Origin: Amycolatopsis acididurans | GTDB lineage: Bacteria; Actinomycetota; Actinomycetes; Mycobacteriales; Pseudonocardiaceae | Direction of reading: 5' to 3' | Length of the DNA stretch: 64,000 nt | NCBI RefSeq assembly: GCF_012328925.1 | Contig: NZ_JAAXLS010000009.1 | Coordinates: 62,001-126,000 of the forward strand | Part shown: piece by piece, positions 1 through 11,333 of the stretch | How positions within the stretch are numbered: the first letter of the stretch is position 1 | Layout of the letters: each line of letters opens with the position of its first letter | Translations under genes and position numbers: made by a program | The notes under the pieces: generated by a model | What the model was told of the DNA's origin: nothing | Seen by the model: only the letters and a program-made list of their open reading frames with translations | Database searches by the model: none

Positions 1-1164
1 ACCGGACAGGCCGGGTAGCGCGAGCGTGGCCAGTCCCGCGAACAGGAACGTGCCGGCGAGCACCGGGGCGACCCGCTGCACACCCCCGTAGTCGGCGATT
101 CGGCTCGATCCGTGCCGCTTGATCAGGAACCCGGCGAGCAGGAACAGCGCGGCCGCGGACAGCCCGTGGCTGAGCATGTAGAACGCGGCTCCGGCCTGGC
201 TCTGCGTGGTCATCGCGAACACCCCCAGCGTGATGAACCCGAAGTGGGACAACGAGGTGTAGGCGATCAGGCGGGTGATCTCCGCCTGCCCGACCGCGAC
301 GAGCGCACCGTAGACGATGCCGATCACGCTCAGCACGACCACGAGCGGGGTGAAGAACCGCGAGGCCTCCGGGAACAGCGGCAGGCAGTACCGGAGCATG
401 CCGAACGTGCCGGCCTTGTCGAGCACGGCCACCAGGAGCACGGCTCCGCCGGGCGTGGACTCCGCGACGGCGCCGGGCAGCCAGCTGTGCAGTGGCCACA
501 GTGGAGCTTTGATCGCGAAGGCGAGGAAGAACCCGGCGAACAGCACGCGCCCGGTCACCGGGTCCAGCCGCAGGGTGCCCTGCCGCACCGCCTCGACGAG
601 CGCCGGAAGATCGGACGTCCCGGCCCGCACGCCGAGCGCGATCACCGCCGCCAGCATCAGCAGGCCGCCGAACAGGCTGTAGAGCAAGAACTTCATCGCG
701 GCGGCGGCGCGTCGCGGCCCGCCGTAACGTCCGATGAGGAAGTACATCGGGATGAGCATGACCTCGAACAGCACGTAGAACAGGAACACGTCGGTGGCCG
801 CGAAGACCCCGATCGTGATGGCCTCCAGCAGCAGCACGAGTGCGAAGTACCCGCGCCCGGCCTGCCCGGCAGCGATGACCGCCGGGGTGAGCACGACGGT
901 CAGCACCACGAGCGTCAACCCGATCCCGTCGAGGCCGAGGCTGTAGGAGATGCCCAACTGCGGGATCCAGGAATGCCGCTCCGCCAACTGGAAACCCGGC
1001 CCGCCGACGCGGAACCGCGTGGCCGCGAGTGCCAGCACGACCACCGCCACCAGCGCGGAGGCCAGTGCCACCCGCCGCGCGACGCGGCTGTCCCGCGGCA
1101 ACGTGGCCATGACCGAGCCGATCAGCGGTACGGCACCGAGCGTGGTCAGCCAGGGAAAGCCCAT
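1..1164 (-). CDS. nuoM: NADH-quinone oxidoreductase subunit M (partial)
   Basis: Proton-pumping antiporter-like membrane subunit of respiratory complex I. The first 388 codons are visible; the C-terminus lies beyond position 1. The protein starts MGFPWLTTLGAVPLIGS and is almost entirely hydrophobic helices. The segment with LFYVLFEVMLIPMYFLIG carries the conserved glutamate of NuoM antiporters, and IKAPLWPLHSWLPGA and LIAYTSLSHFGFI match the channel lysine and TM8 regions of the family. The start codon lies 5 bases after the nuoL stop, so it is the next gene of the nuo operon. nuoN would be expected further left, outside the window. Confidence 0.93.
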   Translation of the reverse strand, partial: MGFPWLTTLGAVPLIGSVMATLPRDSRVARRVALASALVAVVVLALAATRFRVGGPGFQLAERHSWIPQLGISYSLGLDGIGLTLVVLTVVLTPAVIAAGQAGRGYFALVLLLEAITIGVFAATDVFLFYVLFEVMLIPMYFLIGRYGGPRRAAAAMKFLLYSLFGGLLMLAAVIALGVRAGTSDLPALVEAVRQGTLRLDPVTGRVLFAGFFLAFAIKAPLWPLHSWLPGAVAESTPGGAVLLVAVLDKAGTFGMLRYCLPLFPEASRFFTPLVVVLSVIGIVYGALVAVGQAEITRLIAYTSLSHFGFITLGVFAMTTQSQAGAAFYMLSHGLSAAALFLLAGFLIKRHGSSRIADYGGVQRVAPVLAGTFLFAGLATLALPGLSG

Positions 1165-1169
1165 CGCGA

Positions 1170-3032
1170 TCACCGCCCCGCCACGAACGCCGCGAGGAGC
1201 AGGGTCGCGCCGGCGAACATCCAGAGGGCGTAACCGCGCACGTATCCGGTCTGGGCCCGGCGCAGCACGGCCGCGCCCCGGGCGACCGTCCCGCCGACGC
1301 CGGTGACGAGCCCGTCGAGATCCGTCTCCGCCGGACCCGCCAGCCAGCGGGCGAGCGCGCGGCCCGGGCGCATGAACAGCGCCTCGTTGACCGCGTCGCC
1401 GTACAGGTCCCGGCGCGCGGCACGCGCGAGCGCCCCGGCGGCACGTCCGGACCGGGCATGCTGCCGCCAGGCCGTCGCGATGCCCGCGCCGACGACGGTG
1501 AGGATCAGTACCGTCCACACCCAACCGGGCAGCGGCGTGTGGGGCTCGACCGGCTCGCCGAGCACGGGGGTGAGCCAGCCGACCAGCCGCCCACCGAGCC
1601 AGAGCAGCACACCGGCCCCGGCCGAACCGAGCGCGAGCACGCCCATCGGCACGAGCATCGTCGGCGGCGGCTCGTGCGGATGAACGCCCGCGGCCCACCT
1701 GCGCTCGCCGAAGAAGGTCATCAGCACCACGCGTGTCATGTAGAACGCGGTGAGCCCGGCACCGGCCAGCGCCGCCGTGCCGAGCCCCCAGCCCACCGGG
1801 CCACCGGCGCCGAAGGCCACCTCGATGATGCGGTCCTTGGAGAAGAACCCGGCGAACGGCGGCACCCCGATGATCGCCAGGTAGCCGGCGCCGAACGTGA
1901 CGAACGTGGCGGGCAGCACCACGCGCAGGCCGCCGTAGCGACGCATGTCCACCTCGTCGTCCATCGCGTGCATCACCGAACCCGCACCGAGGAACAGCCC
2001 GGCCTTGAAGAACCCGTGGTTGAGCAGATGCGTGATCGCGAGCGCGTACCCGGCCGGGCCCAGGCCCGCCGCCAGCATCATGTAGCCGATCTGCGACATG
2101 GTCGAGGCGGCCAGCGCCTTCTTGATGTCGTGCTTGGCGCAGCCGATCACCGCGCCGAACAGCAGCGAGGCCGCGCCGACCAGCGCGACGGCCAGCCGCG
2201 CGTCCGGTGCCACCGCGTAGATCTCGTGCGACCTGGCGACGAGGTAGACCCCGGCGGTGACCATCGTGGCGGCGTGGATGAGCGCCGAGACCGGGGTCGG
2301 CCCCTCCATCGCGTCCAGCAACCACGACTGCAACGGCACCTGGGCGGACTTCCCGCACGCGGCGAGCAGGAGCAGCAGGCCGATCGCGGTCGCGGTGCCG
2401 CCGGCGGATCCGGCTCGGGCGGACACCGTGCCGAACCCGGGCGAGCCGAAGGCGCCGATCATCAGCATCATCGCCACCAGCAGCCCGGCGTCGCCGACGC
2501 GGTTGACCACGAACGCCTTCTTCGCCGCGACCGCGGCGGCCGGCTTGTGCTGCCAGAACCCGATCAGCAGGTACGAGGCGAGACCGACGCCCTCCCAGCC
2601 GATGAACAGCACGGCGTAGTCGTCGGCGAGCACCAGCAGCAGCATCGCCGCCACGAACAGGTTGAGGTAGCCGAAGAACCGGCGGCGGTGCGGATCACCG
2701 GCCAGGTACGCGACCGAGTAGATGTGGATGAGGGCGCCGACCCCGGTGATCAGCAGTACGAACGTCAGCGACAGCGGATCGAGCAGCAACCGGACGTCCA
2801 CCCGCAGCCCGCCGACGGAAAGCCAGGTGAACAGCGGCACGTGCAGAACCCGTTGCGCCGGGACGAGTCCGGCCAGCTCCACAGTGGACAGTACGCCCAG
2901 CGCGAATGCGGCCACCGTTGTCGCGACCCCGAGCAGGTGCCCCCACCGGTCCGTCCGCCGCCCGCCCAGCAGCAGCACAGCGGCGCCGGCGGGGGGTAAC
3001 GCGACGATGAGCCAGGCTGCGGATCCGGTCAT
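1170..3032 (-). CDS. nuoL: NADH-quinone oxidoreductase subunit L
   Basis: Distal antiporter-like proton-pumping subunit of complex I, 620 residues, the usual family length. The N-terminal proton_antipo_N region is followed by the core with [19 protein letters not shown] (residues about 140-160) and [20 protein letters not shown] (about 240-260). These are the signature of NuoL with the conserved Glu and the [22 protein letters not shown] block. The C-terminus contains the long amphipathic lateral helix and a last membrane segment ending [10 protein letters not shown]. It sits 9 bases downstream of nuoK. Confidence 0.97.
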   Translation of the reverse strand: MTGSAAWLIVALPPAGAAVLLLGGRRTDRWGHLLGVATTVAAFALGVLSTVELAGLVPAQRVLHVPLFTWLSVGGLRVDVRLLLDPLSLTFVLLITGVGALIHIYSVAYLAGDPHRRRFFGYLNLFVAAMLLLVLADDYAVLFIGWEGVGLASYLLIGFWQHKPAAAVAAKKAFVVNRVGDAGLLVAMMLMIGAFGSPGFGTVSARAGSAGGTATAIGLLLLLAACGKSAQVPLQSWLLDAMEGPTPVSALIHAATMVTAGVYLVARSHEIYAVAPDARLAVALVGAASLLFGAVIGCAKHDIKKALAASTMSQIGYMMLAAGLGPAGYALAITHLLNHGFFKAGLFLGAGSVMHAMDDEVDMRRYGGLRVVLPATFVTFGAGYLAIIGVPPFAGFFSKDRIIEVAFGAGGPVGWGLGTAALAGAGLTAFYMTRVVLMTFFGERRWAAGVHPHEPPPTMLVPMGVLALGSAGAGVLLWLGGRLVGWLTPVLGEPVEPHTPLPGWVWTVLILTVVGAGIATAWRQHARSGRAAGALARAARRDLYGDAVNEALFMRPGRALARWLAGPAETDLDGLVTGVGGTVARGAAVLRRAQTGYVRGYALWMFAGATLLLAAFVAGR

Positions 3033-3041
3033 GGCATTCCC

Positions 3042-3341
3042 TCAATGCTTGAGCAGGTTGGCGTCGTCGATCGAGGACGACCGGCGGTCGCGGAAGGCCG
3101 CCATCACGATCGCGAGGCCGACCACGACCTCCGCGGCGGCGACGACCATGGTGAAGAACGCGAACACCTGACCGTCGAGCCGGCCGTGCATCCGCGAGAA
3201 GACGACGAACGCCAGGTTCGCCGCGTTGAGCATCAGCTCGACGCACATCAGCACGACGATCACGTTGCGCCGCAACAGGACACCGGCGGCGCCCAGTCCG
3301 AACAGGACGGCCGAGAGGCAGAGGTAGTTCGCCGGGTTCAC
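3042..3341 (-). CDS. nuoK: NADH-quinone oxidoreductase subunit K
   Basis: Small three-helix membrane subunit of complex I, 99 residues, normal for the family. The sequence [20 protein letters not shown] holds the conserved membrane glutamate ([12 protein letters not shown]), and [17 protein letters not shown] holds the second one. The GTG start at 3341 overlaps the nuoJ stop by 4 bases, which argues for this start over upstream ones in the same frame and for translational coupling. Confidence 0.95.
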   Translation of the reverse strand: MNPANYLCLSAVLFGLGAAGVLLRRNVIVVLMCVELMLNAANLAFVVFSRMHGRLDGQVFAFFTMVVAAAEVVVGLAIVMAAFRDRRSSSIDDANLLKH

Positions 3342-4018
3342 CGGACACCCCGGCGGCCGGGCACGGAATGCCACGCGGGTGTGCCGTCCGGCAGCCGCGC
3401 CGGAACGTCCACCGAGTTGCGGTCCGCGTAGACGCCCGGCGGTGGCAGCGGGCTGACCTGGCCGCCCAGCACGAGCCGGCCGATGCGCTCCCGCGACAGT
3501 TCGCGCTGCGTCTTGCGGGCGGCGCCGCGCTGCCCGGCGAGCGTCATCGTGCCCAGCGCGGCGGTGATCAGCAGCGCGCTGGTCACTTCGAAGGCCCACA
3601 CGTACCGGGTGAAGATCAGCGTGGCGAGGCCCGGTACGTCGCCGCCCTGCGGGCCGGCCGGTCCGGGCGGCGCGAGCGCCGCGGCGCCGACCCCCGCGGC
3701 GACCAGCACCGCGAACCCGAGCCCGGTCAGTACGGCGGCCACCCGTTGCCCGCGCAACCGCTCGACCAGCGACTCGGCGGCGTCGACCCCGGCCGTCATC
3801 AGCACGAACAGGAACAGCATCATCACCGCGCCGGCGTAGACCACGACCTGCACCACGGCGAGGAAGGCCGCGCCCTGCCCGAGGTAGCAGACGGCAAGGC
3901 CGAGCATGACCAGCGCGAGCAGCAGCGCGCTGTGCACGGCCTTGGGCACCGCGAGCATCCCGGTGGCGGCCACCACGATGACCGGCGCGAGAACCCAGAA
4001 CACGATCGTCTCGGTCAT
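3338..4018 (-). CDS. nuoJ: NADH-quinone oxidoreductase subunit J
   Basis: Membrane subunit of complex I, 226 residues, starting [18 protein letters not shown]. Helix 3 region [20 protein letters not shown] is the NuoJ signature that forms the pi-bulge helix next to the quinone channel. The C-terminal 60 residues are hydrophilic and proline-rich. The ATG overlaps the end of nuoHI by 4 bases; the same frame stays open upstream, but only this ATG matches the family N-terminus. Confidence 0.95.
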   Translation of the reverse strand: MTETIVFWVLAPVIVVAATGMLAVPKAVHSALLLALVMLGLAVCYLGQGAAFLAVVQVVVYAGAVMMLFLFVLMTAGVDAAESLVERLRGQRVAAVLTGLGFAVLVAAGVGAAALAPPGPAGPQGGDVPGLATLIFTRYVWAFEVTSALLITAALGTMTLAGQRGAARKTQRELSRERIGRLVLGGQVSPLPPPGVYADRNSVDVPARLPDGTPAWHSVPGRRGVR

Positions 4019-5670
4019 CGGGCGCTCCCTTCCGCCGGGAGCACCCGGCCGGCGTAGTAGTCGGCCGCACTGGCGCCGCGCGCCATCGGATGCGGGGGCG
4101 CGGCCATACCGGGACCGAGTCCGGCCAGCAACTGCTCCTTCGTGAACACCAGGGGCTCGCGGCCGAGGTCCGCAAGCTCGAACTCGGTGCTCATGGTCAG
4201 CGCCCGGGTCGGGCAGGCCTCGACGCACAGTCCACAGAAGATGCAGCGCAGGTAGTTGATCTCGTACCGCCGGCCGTACCGCTCACCGGGCGAGTACCGC
4301 TCGGCGTCGGTGTTGTCCGCACCTTCCACGTGGATCGCGTCCGCCGGGCAGGCCCATGCGCACAGCTCGCAGCCGACGCATTTCTCCAGCCCGTCGGGGT
4401 AGCGGTTGAGCACGTGCCGGCCGTGGAAGCCGCCCGGCGTTTCCTTGCGCTGCTCCGGGTAGAACTCGGTGGTGGGCTTGCGGAACATAGCCCGGAAGGT
4501 GACGCCGAATCCCGCGAGGGAATCGAGGAACCTGCCCACGGCGGCGCCGGCCTTCGGACTCGCATGTTTGCGGCGGAACACCAGCGGCGCCAGGGCCAGC
4601 ACGACGGCGCCGGCACCGACGAACCCGGCGTCCTGGCCCCACAGGGTCTTCACGACGGCCACCACGACGATCCAGCCGAGGGAGAACGGGATCAGGCCCT
4701 TCCAGCCGAGCGCCATGAACTGGTCGTAGCGCAGCCGGGGCAGGGTGCCGCGCAGCCAGATGAACACGAACAGCAGCAGCAGTACCTTGCCCAGCAACCA
4801 CAATGCGGGCCAGCCTCCGCGGTTCGCCCCGTCCCACAACGAGATCGGCCACGGCGCCCGCCAGCCGCCGAGGAACAGGGTGCTGGCCAGGGCGGACACC
4901 GTGACCATGTTGATGTACTCGGCGAGCATGAACGTCGCGAACTTCAGCGACGAGTACTCGGTGTGGAAACCGCCGACCAGTTCGCCTTCGGCCTCGGGCA
5001 GGTCGAACGGCGCGCGGTTGGTCTCCCCCACCATCGCCACGAGGTAGCTCAGCAGGGAAGGCGCCAGCAGCACCCCGAACCACAGCCGCTGCTGGGCCTG
5101 CACGATGTCCGATGTGGACATCGAACCGGCCACGAGGAAGACGCCGACGAACGACAGCGCCATCGCGATCTCGTAGGAGATCACCTGCGCCGCCGAGCGC
5201 AACCCGCCCAGCAGCGGGTACGCCGAGCCCGAGGACCAGCCGGCCAGCACGATGCCGTAGACCCCGGTCGACGCGGCGGCGAGCACGAACAGCACGCCCA
5301 CGGGCAGATCCGTGAGCTGCAGCGCGGTGGTGTGGCCGAACACGGTGACCTCAGGGCCGAACGGGATCACCGCCATCGACAGGAACGCGCAGGCGCCGGC
5401 GATCATCGGGGCCAGCACGAACACCACGCGGTCGGCCGCTTTCGGGGTGATGTCCTCCTTCAGCGCGAGCTTGAGCGCGTCCGCGAGCGACTGCAGCGTG
5501 CCCCACGGGCCGACCCGGTCCGGCCCGACCCGCATCTGCATGAAGGCCACGACCTTGCGCTCGTAGACGACGCAGAACATGGTGATGAGCAACAGCAGGA
5601 CGAAGATCGCGACCGCCTTTCCGGCGACCAGCCACCACGGGTCCCGCGCGAGCAACTGCGCCGCGGTCAT
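4015..5670 (-). CDS. nuoHI: Fused NADH-quinone oxidoreductase subunits H and I
   Basis: A single 551-residue reading frame holds both NuoH and NuoI. Residues about 1-340 are NuoH (starts [13 protein letters not shown]): eight or so membrane helices with the quinone-site loop [13 protein letters not shown], the block [19 protein letters not shown] and the Glu-rich loop [19 protein letters not shown]. After [11 protein letters not shown], residues about 370-551 are NuoI with two 8Fe ferredoxin motifs, [12 protein letters not shown] and [12 protein letters not shown], that carry clusters N6a and N6b. No stop codon or restart separates the parts. In most bacteria these are two genes; here peripheral arm and membrane arm are covalently linked. 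The start overlaps the nuoG stop (ATGA). Confidence 0.93.
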   Translation of the reverse strand: MTAAQLLARDPWWLVAGKAVAIFVLLLLITMFCVVYERKVVAFMQMRVGPDRVGPWGTLQSLADALKLALKEDITPKAADRVVFVLAPMIAGACAFLSMAVIPFGPEVTVFGHTTALQLTDLPVGVLFVLAAASTGVYGIVLAGWSSGSAYPLLGGLRSAAQVISYEIAMALSFVGVFLVAGSMSTSDIVQAQQRLWFGVLLAPSLLSYLVAMVGETNRAPFDLPEAEGELVGGFHTEYSSLKFATFMLAEYINMVTVSALASTLFLGGWRAPWPISLWDGANRGGWPALWLLGKVLLLLFVFIWLRGTLPRLRYDQFMALGWKGLIPFSLGWIVVVAVVKTLWGQDAGFVGAGAVVLALAPLVFRRKHASPKAGAAVGRFLDSLAGFGVTFRAMFRKPTTEFYPEQRKETPGGFHGRHVLNRYPDGLEKCVGCELCAWACPADAIHVEGADNTDAERYSPGERYGRRYEINYLRCIFCGLCVEACPTRALTMSTEFELADLGREPLVFTKEQLLAGLGPGMAAPPHPMARGASAADYYAGRVLPAEGSAR

Positions 5671-8171
5671 CTCGCCTCCGGTGTCTTGCGGGACACCCGC
5701 ACCCGGTCGGCACCCGCAAGCGGGGCTCCGCCATCGTCGCTCGCGTGTGCCTCCGGTGTCTTGCGGGACACCCGCACCCGGTCGGCACCCGCAAGCGGGG
5801 CTCCGCCATCGTCGCTCGCGTGTGCCTCCGGTGTCTTCGCTGTCCGCACGAGCGAACCGCTGACCGCGCCGAGCGTCTCGAGCACGGTGCAGCCCTTCGA
5901 GTTCTGCGGGAGCCACACGACTCGCTCCGACATTTCGGTGACGGCGAGCGGCAGCGTGATCGAACCCCGCGGGGTGGACACCGTGAGAAGATCGCCGTCC
6001 GCCACGCCGATCTCGGCGGCGGTGATCGCCGAAAGCCGCGCGACCGGGCGGCGCGCCGCGGCGGCCAGGTTCCCCTCCCCGTCCTGGAGGCGGCCGTTGT
6101 CCAGCAGCATCCGCCAGCTGGCGAGCACGGCCTCCCCCTGCTGCGGCGCGACGTGCACCGGGCTGACCGGTTCGAACCGGGGCCGGGCCCCGGACCACGA
6201 ACCGAGCCGCGCCAACTCCTGCCGCGCACCGTCCACGCTGCCGAGATCCACACCCGCGCGGGCCGCGATCGCGCTGAGCACGCGGTGGTCGGGCCAGCGG
6301 CCCGCATCCCGCACGGCCGCTTCGAACACGCGGTGCCGGTTCTCCCAGTTGACGAACGTCCCCGCCTTCTCGCCGGGCACCGCGACCGGGAGCACGACAT
6401 CGGCCCGCTCGGTGACCGGACCGGTGCGCGTTTCCAGGCTCACCACGAACGGCGTCCGCTCGAGCGCCCGCAAGGCCGTGCGGGAATCGCGCAGGTCGCC
6501 GGGCTCGACCCCGGCCACGAGCAGCGCGCCGAGTTCGCCGCGCGCGCCCGCGGCGAGGATCGCCTCGGTGTCTCGGCCCGGTTCCGCCGGCAGCGAGCGC
6601 ACTCCCCACGCCCGGGCCACTTCGGCGCGAGCCCCGGGATCGGCCACCGGGCGGCCACCGGGCAGCAACGCGGGGAACGCTCCCGCCTCCAGCCCGCCGC
6701 GGTCCCCGGCGCGGCGCGGCACCCACCCGAGCGCCGCGCCGGTCACCTCGGCCAGCCGGGCCACCGCCGTCAGCGCACCGGGCGAGGCCGCGAGCCGCTC
6801 GCCCACGAGAATCACCGCGCCAGAAACGGAAAGCGCCTGCCGTGCTTCGCCGGAGGCCAAGGCACCGGCCTCCGCGCCGGGCATCGCGCGCAGCACGGTT
6901 CCGGCGAGCTTTGCCAAGCCACGGCTGGCGAACGGCGCGATCGCGAGCACGCGAAGACCCGCTCGGACCGCCTTACGCAGCCGCAGGAACACGATCGGCG
7001 CCTCCTCTTCGGGTTCGAGCCCGGCCAGCAGCACGACCGGGGCGCGCTCCAGATCCGCGTAGGCCGGACCGGGCGCACGCGCGACCACGGCGGTGAGGAA
7101 ACCTGTTTCCTCCACCGAAAGCGGCCGGGCGCGGAAGTCCACATCGTTCGTGCCGAGCACGATCCGCGCGAACTTCGCGTAGCCGTAGGCGTCTTCCAGG
7201 CTCAACCGCCCGCCGGTCAGCACCCCCACGTTGCCGCGTGCCGCGGCCAGCCCCTCAGCGGCCGCCGCCAGCGCGTCCGGCCACGGCGCCGGTCCGAGCC
7301 GCCCGGTCCGCCGGTCCCGCAGCAGTGGTGCGCCGAGCCGGTCGGGCGCCGTGGTGTACCGGAACGCCCATCTTCCCTTGTCGCAGCTCCATTCCTCGTT
7401 GACCGCCGGGTCGTCGCCGGCGTTCCGCCGCACGATTTCGCCGCCCCGCGAATCCGTACGGATCGCGCAACCGGCGGCGCAGTGCTCGCACACCCCAGCC
7501 GTCGACACCAGGTCGAAGGGGCGGGAGCGGAACCGGTACGAACTCGCGGTGAGCGCGCCGACCGGGCAGATCTGCACCGCGTTACCGGAGAAGTACGAGT
7601 CGAACGTGGTCGAGTCCCCCACCCCGATCTGCTGCGCGGCACCGCGCTCCATCAGCGCGATCAGCGGATCGCCCGCCACCTGTTCGGCGAACCGGGTGCA
7701 GCGCGCGCACTGCACGCACCGCTCACGGTCGAGCAGCACGAGGCTGGAGATCGCGACCGGTTTCGGGAAGGTGCGCTTGGGACCGGTGAACCGAGACCGC
7801 GTGCCACCGTTGGTCATGGCCTGGTTCTGCAGCGGGCATTCGCCGCCCTTGTCGCAGACCGGGCAGTCCAGGGGATGGTTGATCAGCAGCAACTCCAGCA
7901 CACCGCGTTGCGCGCGCTCGGCCATCGGCGAGGTGAGCTGGGTGCGCACCGCCATGCCGGGAGCCACCGCCGCCGTGCATGCGGTGACGGGTTTCGCCTG
8001 CCCGGACACCTCCACGAGACACTGCCGGCAGGCGCCCGCGGGTTCGAGCAGCGGATGATCGCAGAACCGGGGGATCTCCACGCCCGCCGCCTCGGCGGCG
8101 CGGATCACCAGCGTGCCCGGGGGCACGGTGATCTCGGTTCCGTCGACGGTCAGCGTGACCGGCCCGGTCAT
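5667..8171 (-). CDS. nuoG: NADH-quinone oxidoreductase subunit G
   Basis: Large Fe-S subunit of the complex I peripheral arm, 834 residues. The N-terminal plant-ferredoxin domain (about 1-80) has the 2Fe-2S cysteines in [34 protein letters not shown] and CVQCARC supply the N5/N4 cluster ligands, and [10 protein letters not shown] begins the molybdopterin-oxidoreductase-like part that fills residues 220-780. The last 60 residues are unusual: the unit [20 protein letters not shown] plus VRVSR occurs twice in tandem, followed by a final KTPEAR. Start overlaps nuoF (ATGA). Confidence 0.95.
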   Translation of the reverse strand: MTGPVTLTVDGTEITVPPGTLVIRAAEAAGVEIPRFCDHPLLEPAGACRQCLVEVSGQAKPVTACTAAVAPGMAVRTQLTSPMAERAQRGVLELLLINHPLDCPVCDKGGECPLQNQAMTNGGTRSRFTGPKRTFPKPVAISSLVLLDRERCVQCARCTRFAEQVAGDPLIALMERGAAQQIGVGDSTTFDSYFSGNAVQICPVGALTASSYRFRSRPFDLVSTAGVCEHCAAGCAIRTDSRGGEIVRRNAGDDPAVNEEWSCDKGRWAFRYTTAPDRLGAPLLRDRRTGRLGPAPWPDALAAAAEGLAAARGNVGVLTGGRLSLEDAYGYAKFARIVLGTNDVDFRARPLSVEETGFLTAVVARAPGPAYADLERAPVVLLAGLEPEEEAPIVFLRLRKAVRAGLRVLAIAPFASRGLAKLAGTVLRAMPGAEAGALASGEARQALSVSGAVILVGERLAASPGALTAVARLAEVTGAALGWVPRRAGDRGGLEAGAFPALLPGGRPVADPGARAEVARAWGVRSLPAEPGRDTEAILAAGARGELGALLVAGVEPGDLRDSRTALRALERTPFVVSLETRTGPVTERADVVLPVAVPGEKAGTFVNWENRHRVFEAAVRDAGRWPDHRVLSAIAARAGVDLGSVDGARQELARLGSWSGARPRFEPVSPVHVAPQQGEAVLASWRMLLDNGRLQDGEGNLAAAARRPVARLSAITAAEIGVADGDLLTVSTPRGSITLPLAVTEMSERVVWLPQNSKGCTVLETLGAVSGSLVRTAKTPEAHASDDGGAPLAGADRVRVSRKTPEAHASDDGGAPLAGADRVRVSRKTPEAR
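5674..5837 (+). repeat. 75-bp tandem repeat inside the 3' end of nuoG
   Basis: Two complete, apparently identical 75-bp units begin at 5674 and 5749. A third partial unit of about 14 bases begins at 5824. The period is a multiple of three, so the repeat adds two 25-residue units to NuoG without breaking the frame. Each unit contains short GC-rich self-complementary stretches (such as GCGGGACACCCGC), which suggests a palindromic element that has been copied. Origin by slippage or by a mobile palindromic element cannot be told apart here. Confidence 0.9.
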
Positions 8172-9469
8172 CGCCGGACTCCCTCGTCCGCGAAGAGAGC
8201 GCTGCGTCCGGGCGGGAACGGGCAGGCGCCCACGTGCAGATGCGCCAGGTACTCGTCCCGGAAGTGGGCGACCGACGAGACGATCGGGCTGGTGGCGGCG
8301 TCACCGAGAGCACAGAACGAGCGGCCCGCGACGCTTTCGCACACGTCGAGCAGCTTGTCCAGATCGTCGGCGCCCGCAGTGCCCCGCTCCAGTTCTTCGA
8401 GAATCCGCGTCAGCCAGAACGTGCCTTCGCGGCACGGGGTGCACTTACCGCACGATTCGTGCGCGTAGAACTCCGACCAGCGCAGCACCGCGCGCACCAC
8501 ACAGGTCGTCTCGTCGAAGATCTGCAGCGCCTTGGTGCCGAGCATGGACCCGGCCGCCGCGACACCCTCGTAGTCGAGCGGGACGTCCAGGTGTTTCCCG
8601 GTGAGGATGGGGGTCGAGGAACCGCCGGGCGTCCAGAACTTCAGCCGGTGCCCGTCGCGGACACCGCCCGCGCGTGTGAGCAACTCTCGTAACGTGGTCC
8701 CGAGTGGAGCCTCGTACTGACCGGGCCGCGCGACATGCCCGGAAAGCGAGTACAGCGTGAAACCCGGGGACTTCTCGGTGCCCATCGAGCGGAACCATTT
8801 CGCGCCCTCGCGCAGGATCGCGGGCACGCTCGCGATCGTCTCGACGTTGTTGACCACGGTCGGGCACGCGTAAAGGCCCGCGGTGGCCGGGAACGGAGGA
8901 CGCAGCCGTGGCTGCCCTCGCCGGCCCTCCAGGGAGTCCAGCAACGCCGTCTCCTCTCCGCAGATGTAGGCACCCGCGCCCGCGTGCACCACGACGTCGA
9001 GGGAGAACCCCGAACCGAGGATGTCCTCGCCGAGGTAACCGGCGGCGGTCGCCTCGACGACCGCGGCGTGCACCCTCCTCAGCACCGGGACGACCTCGCC
9101 GCGCACGTAGAGGAACGCCTGCCGTGCGCGGATCGCGTAGGCGGCGATCACGACGCCCTCGATCAGTTCGTGCGGGTTGGCCATCATCAACGGCACGTCC
9201 TTGCACGTGCCCGGTTCGGACTCGTCGGCGTTGACCACAAGATAGTGCGGTTTGCCGTCGCCCTGCGGGATATAGCCCCATTTCACGCCGGTCGGGAAAC
9301 CCGCCCCGCCACGTCCGCGCAGCCCGGCGTCCTTGACCGCGGCGATCACGTCGTCGGGCGGCATGGCGAGCGCGGCCGCGAGCGCGCGGTAGCCGTCGTG
9401 CCGCCGGTAGGCCTCCAGCGTCCACGACTCCGGCTCACCCCACATGCGCGTGAGCACCGGGGCGCTCAT
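8168..9469 (-). CDS. nuoF: NADH-quinone oxidoreductase subunit F
   Basis: NADH- and FMN-binding catalytic subunit of complex I, 433 residues. [16 protein letters not shown] (about 60-75) and the FMN-site block [16 protein letters not shown] are diagnostic, as is [18 protein letters not shown]. The N3 4Fe-4S cluster ligands are in [13 protein letters not shown] plus a later Cys in SFCALGDAA. The ATG at 9469, which overlaps the nuoE stop, was chosen. An upstream in-frame start would add a non-conserved leader. Confidence 0.96.
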   Translation of the reverse strand: MSAPVLTRMWGEPESWTLEAYRRHDGYRALAAALAMPPDDVIAAVKDAGLRGRGGAGFPTGVKWGYIPQGDGKPHYLVVNADESEPGTCKDVPLMMANPHELIEGVVIAAYAIRARQAFLYVRGEVVPVLRRVHAAVVEATAAGYLGEDILGSGFSLDVVVHAGAGAYICGEETALLDSLEGRRGQPRLRPPFPATAGLYACPTVVNNVETIASVPAILREGAKWFRSMGTEKSPGFTLYSLSGHVARPGQYEAPLGTTLRELLTRAGGVRDGHRLKFWTPGGSSTPILTGKHLDVPLDYEGVAAAGSMLGTKALQIFDETTCVVRAVLRWSEFYAHESCGKCTPCREGTFWLTRILEELERGTAGADDLDKLLDVCESVAGRSFCALGDAATSPIVSSVAHFRDEYLAHLHVGACPFPPGRSALFADEGVRR

Positions 9470-10023
9470 CGTGTTTCCTCGGGAAACCCGGCCAGGAGGC
9501 GCGAGGTCTGCCGGAACGTACACAGTGGACTCCTACCCCGCGAGGGAGACACCGCGCGCCCGGCGCGCAGGTCGTCGACGAGCCGCCGTGCGGCCGCGGG
9601 GGTCATGGTGTCGAAGAACTCCCAGTTGACCATTATCACCGGCGCGTGATCGCAGGCCGCGTTGCACTCCACGGCTTCGAGCGTGATGGAGCCGTCCTCG
9701 GGCGAATACTCCTGCAGGGCGCCGAGGATGGCGTCGCCGCCCATGACCGCGCACAGGGTGTTCGTGCAGACGCCGACGAGGTAGTCGCCGACCGGAGCAC
9801 GTTTGTACATCGTGTAGAAGGTCGCGACGGCCTGGACCTCGGCGACGGTGAGACCGAGCCGGCGGGCACAGAACTCGATGCCCGCGGCCGAGACGTGACC
9901 TTCCACCGACTGCACGAGGTGCAGCAACGGCAGCAGTGCCGAGCGAGCGTGCGGGTAGCGCGCGATGACCACCTCCGCGTCCGCCGCCAGATCGGTCCAC
10001 ACCGGACTGTCTGCTGTGGTCAT
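9466..10023 (-). CDS. nuoE: NADH-quinone oxidoreductase subunit E
   Basis: Thioredoxin-fold 2Fe-2S subunit of complex I, 185 residues. The cluster N1a ligands are seen as CTNTLC and, about 35 residues on, CNAACDHAP. The N-terminal helical region contains [15 protein letters not shown], typical of NuoE. The start MTTADSPVW overlaps the nuoD stop by 4 bases. The last 25 residues are rich in Arg and Ser and are not a conserved part of the family. Confidence 0.95.
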   Translation of the reverse strand: MTTADSPVWTDLAADAEVVIARYPHARSALLPLLHLVQSVEGHVSAAGIEFCARRLGLTVAEVQAVATFYTMYKRAPVGDYLVGVCTNTLCAVMGGDAILGALQEYSPEDGSITLEAVECNAACDHAPVIMVNWEFFDTMTPAAARRLVDDLRAGRAVSPSRGRSPLCTFRQTSRLLAGFPEETR

Positions 10024-11333
10024 CGATCGACCCCTCCCATCACCGGGTCGATCGACGCGATCGAGGCGATCACGTCGGCGACCATGCCCCCCTCGCACAT
10101 CGCGGGAACGGCCTGCAGGTTGACGAACGACGGGTCACGCATGTGCACGCGGTACGGCCGCGCGCCGCCGTCGCTGACCGCGTGCACGCCCATCTCCCCG
10201 CGTGGGGACTCCACCGCCGAGTACACCTGTCCCGGTGGCACCCGGAAGCCTTCGGTGACCAGCTTGAAATGGTGGATGAGCGATTCCATCGACTCGCCCA
10301 TGATCTCGCGGACGTACTCGTGGTCGTTGCCCAGACCGTCGCCGTGCACCGTGAGCTGCGCGGGCCAGGCGATCTTCCGGTCCGCCACCATCACCGGTCC
10401 CGGCCGCAGCCGGTCCAGGCACTGCTCGACGATCGACAACGACTGCCCGATCTCCTCCAGCCGCACCCGGAACCGGCCGTAGGCATCGCAACCGTCCCAG
10501 GTGGCCACCTCGAACTCGTAGTTCTCGTAGCCGCAGTACGGCTCGCTCCTGCGCAGATCGTGCGGCAGCCCGGCGGCGCGCAGCACCGGCCCGGTGATGC
10601 CGAGCGCCAGGCAGCCGGCGAGGTCGAGGAAGCCGATATCCTTCGTGCGCGCGACGAAGATACGGTTCGCCGTGCACAGGTGCTCGTAGTCGCGAATCCG
10701 CTCGCGCATCACCTTCACGAACCCCGCGATGTTCCCCTCCGCCCCGGCCGGCAGGTCACGCGCCACGCCGCCGGGCCGGACGAAGGCGTGGTTCATCCGC
10801 AGCCCGGTGATCAGCTCGAACAGGTCAAGGACCAGTTCGCGTTCCCGGAAACCGATCGTCATCACGGTGAGCGCGCCGATCTCCATCCCGCCGGTCGCGA
10901 TCGACACCAGATGCGAGGAGATCCGGTTGAGCTCCATCAGCAGGACGCGGATGACGGTCGCGCGCTCGGGCACCTGCGCGGTGATACCGAGCAGCTTCTC
11001 CACCGCGAGGCAGTAGGCCACCTCGTTCGCGAACGGAGCCAGGTAGTCCATCCGCGTGATGAACGTGACCGCCTGCGTCCACGTCCGGTATTCGAGGTTC
11101 TTCTCGATCCCGGTGTGCAGGTAGCCGATCCCGCACCGCGCATCGGTGACCGTCTCGCCCGCCAGCTCGAGGATCAGCCGCAGCACCCCGTGTGTGGACG
11201 GGTGCTGCGGTCCCATGTTGACCACGACCCGCTCTTCCGGCACCTCGCCGGCGCCTTCGACCACGGTGTCCCAGTCGCCGCCGGCGACGGTGAACACCGC
11301 GGCACGCTCGTCGCGGAATTCCACAGTGGACAT
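10020..11333 (-). CDS. nuoD: NADH-quinone oxidoreductase subunit D
   Basis: 49-kDa quinone-site subunit of complex I, related to the large subunit of NiFe hydrogenases, 437 residues. The N-terminal block [15 protein letters not shown] contains the quinone-contacting His loop. [29 protein letters not shown] and [10 protein letters not shown] are family hallmarks. The hydrogenase Cys ligands are absent, as expected for NuoD. It starts [12 protein letters not shown], immediately at the nuoC stop. Confidence 0.97.
   Translation of the reverse strand: MSTVEFRDERAAVFTVAGGDWDTVVEGAGEVPEERVVVNMGPQHPSTHGVLRLILELAGETVTDARCGIGYLHTGIEKNLEYRTWTQAVTFITRMDYLAPFANEVAYCLAVEKLLGITAQVPERATVIRVLLMELNRISSHLVSIATGGMEIGALTVMTIGFRERELVLDLFELITGLRMNHAFVRPGGVARDLPAGAEGNIAGFVKVMRERIRDYEHLCTANRIFVARTKDIGFLDLAGCLALGITGPVLRAAGLPHDLRRSEPYCGYENYEFEVATWDGCDAYGRFRVRLEEIGQSLSIVEQCLDRLRPGPVMVADRKIAWPAQLTVHGDGLGNDHEYVREIMGESMESLIHHFKLVTEGFRVPPGQVYSAVESPRGEMGVHAVSDGGARPYRVHMRDPSFVNLQAVPAMCEGGMVADVIASIASIDPVMGGVDR

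Noticed and set aside
112-5000. Many long open frames opposite the nuo genes, such as 112-1233 and 4090-7062 on the plus strand.
   Set aside because: They are frame shadows in very GC-rich DNA: Arg, His, Gln and Pro-rich translations, no domains, and fully covered by conserved nuo genes.
5674-5837. Possible CRISPR array.
   Set aside because: The units are contiguous, in frame with NuoG, and there are no spacers or cas genes.
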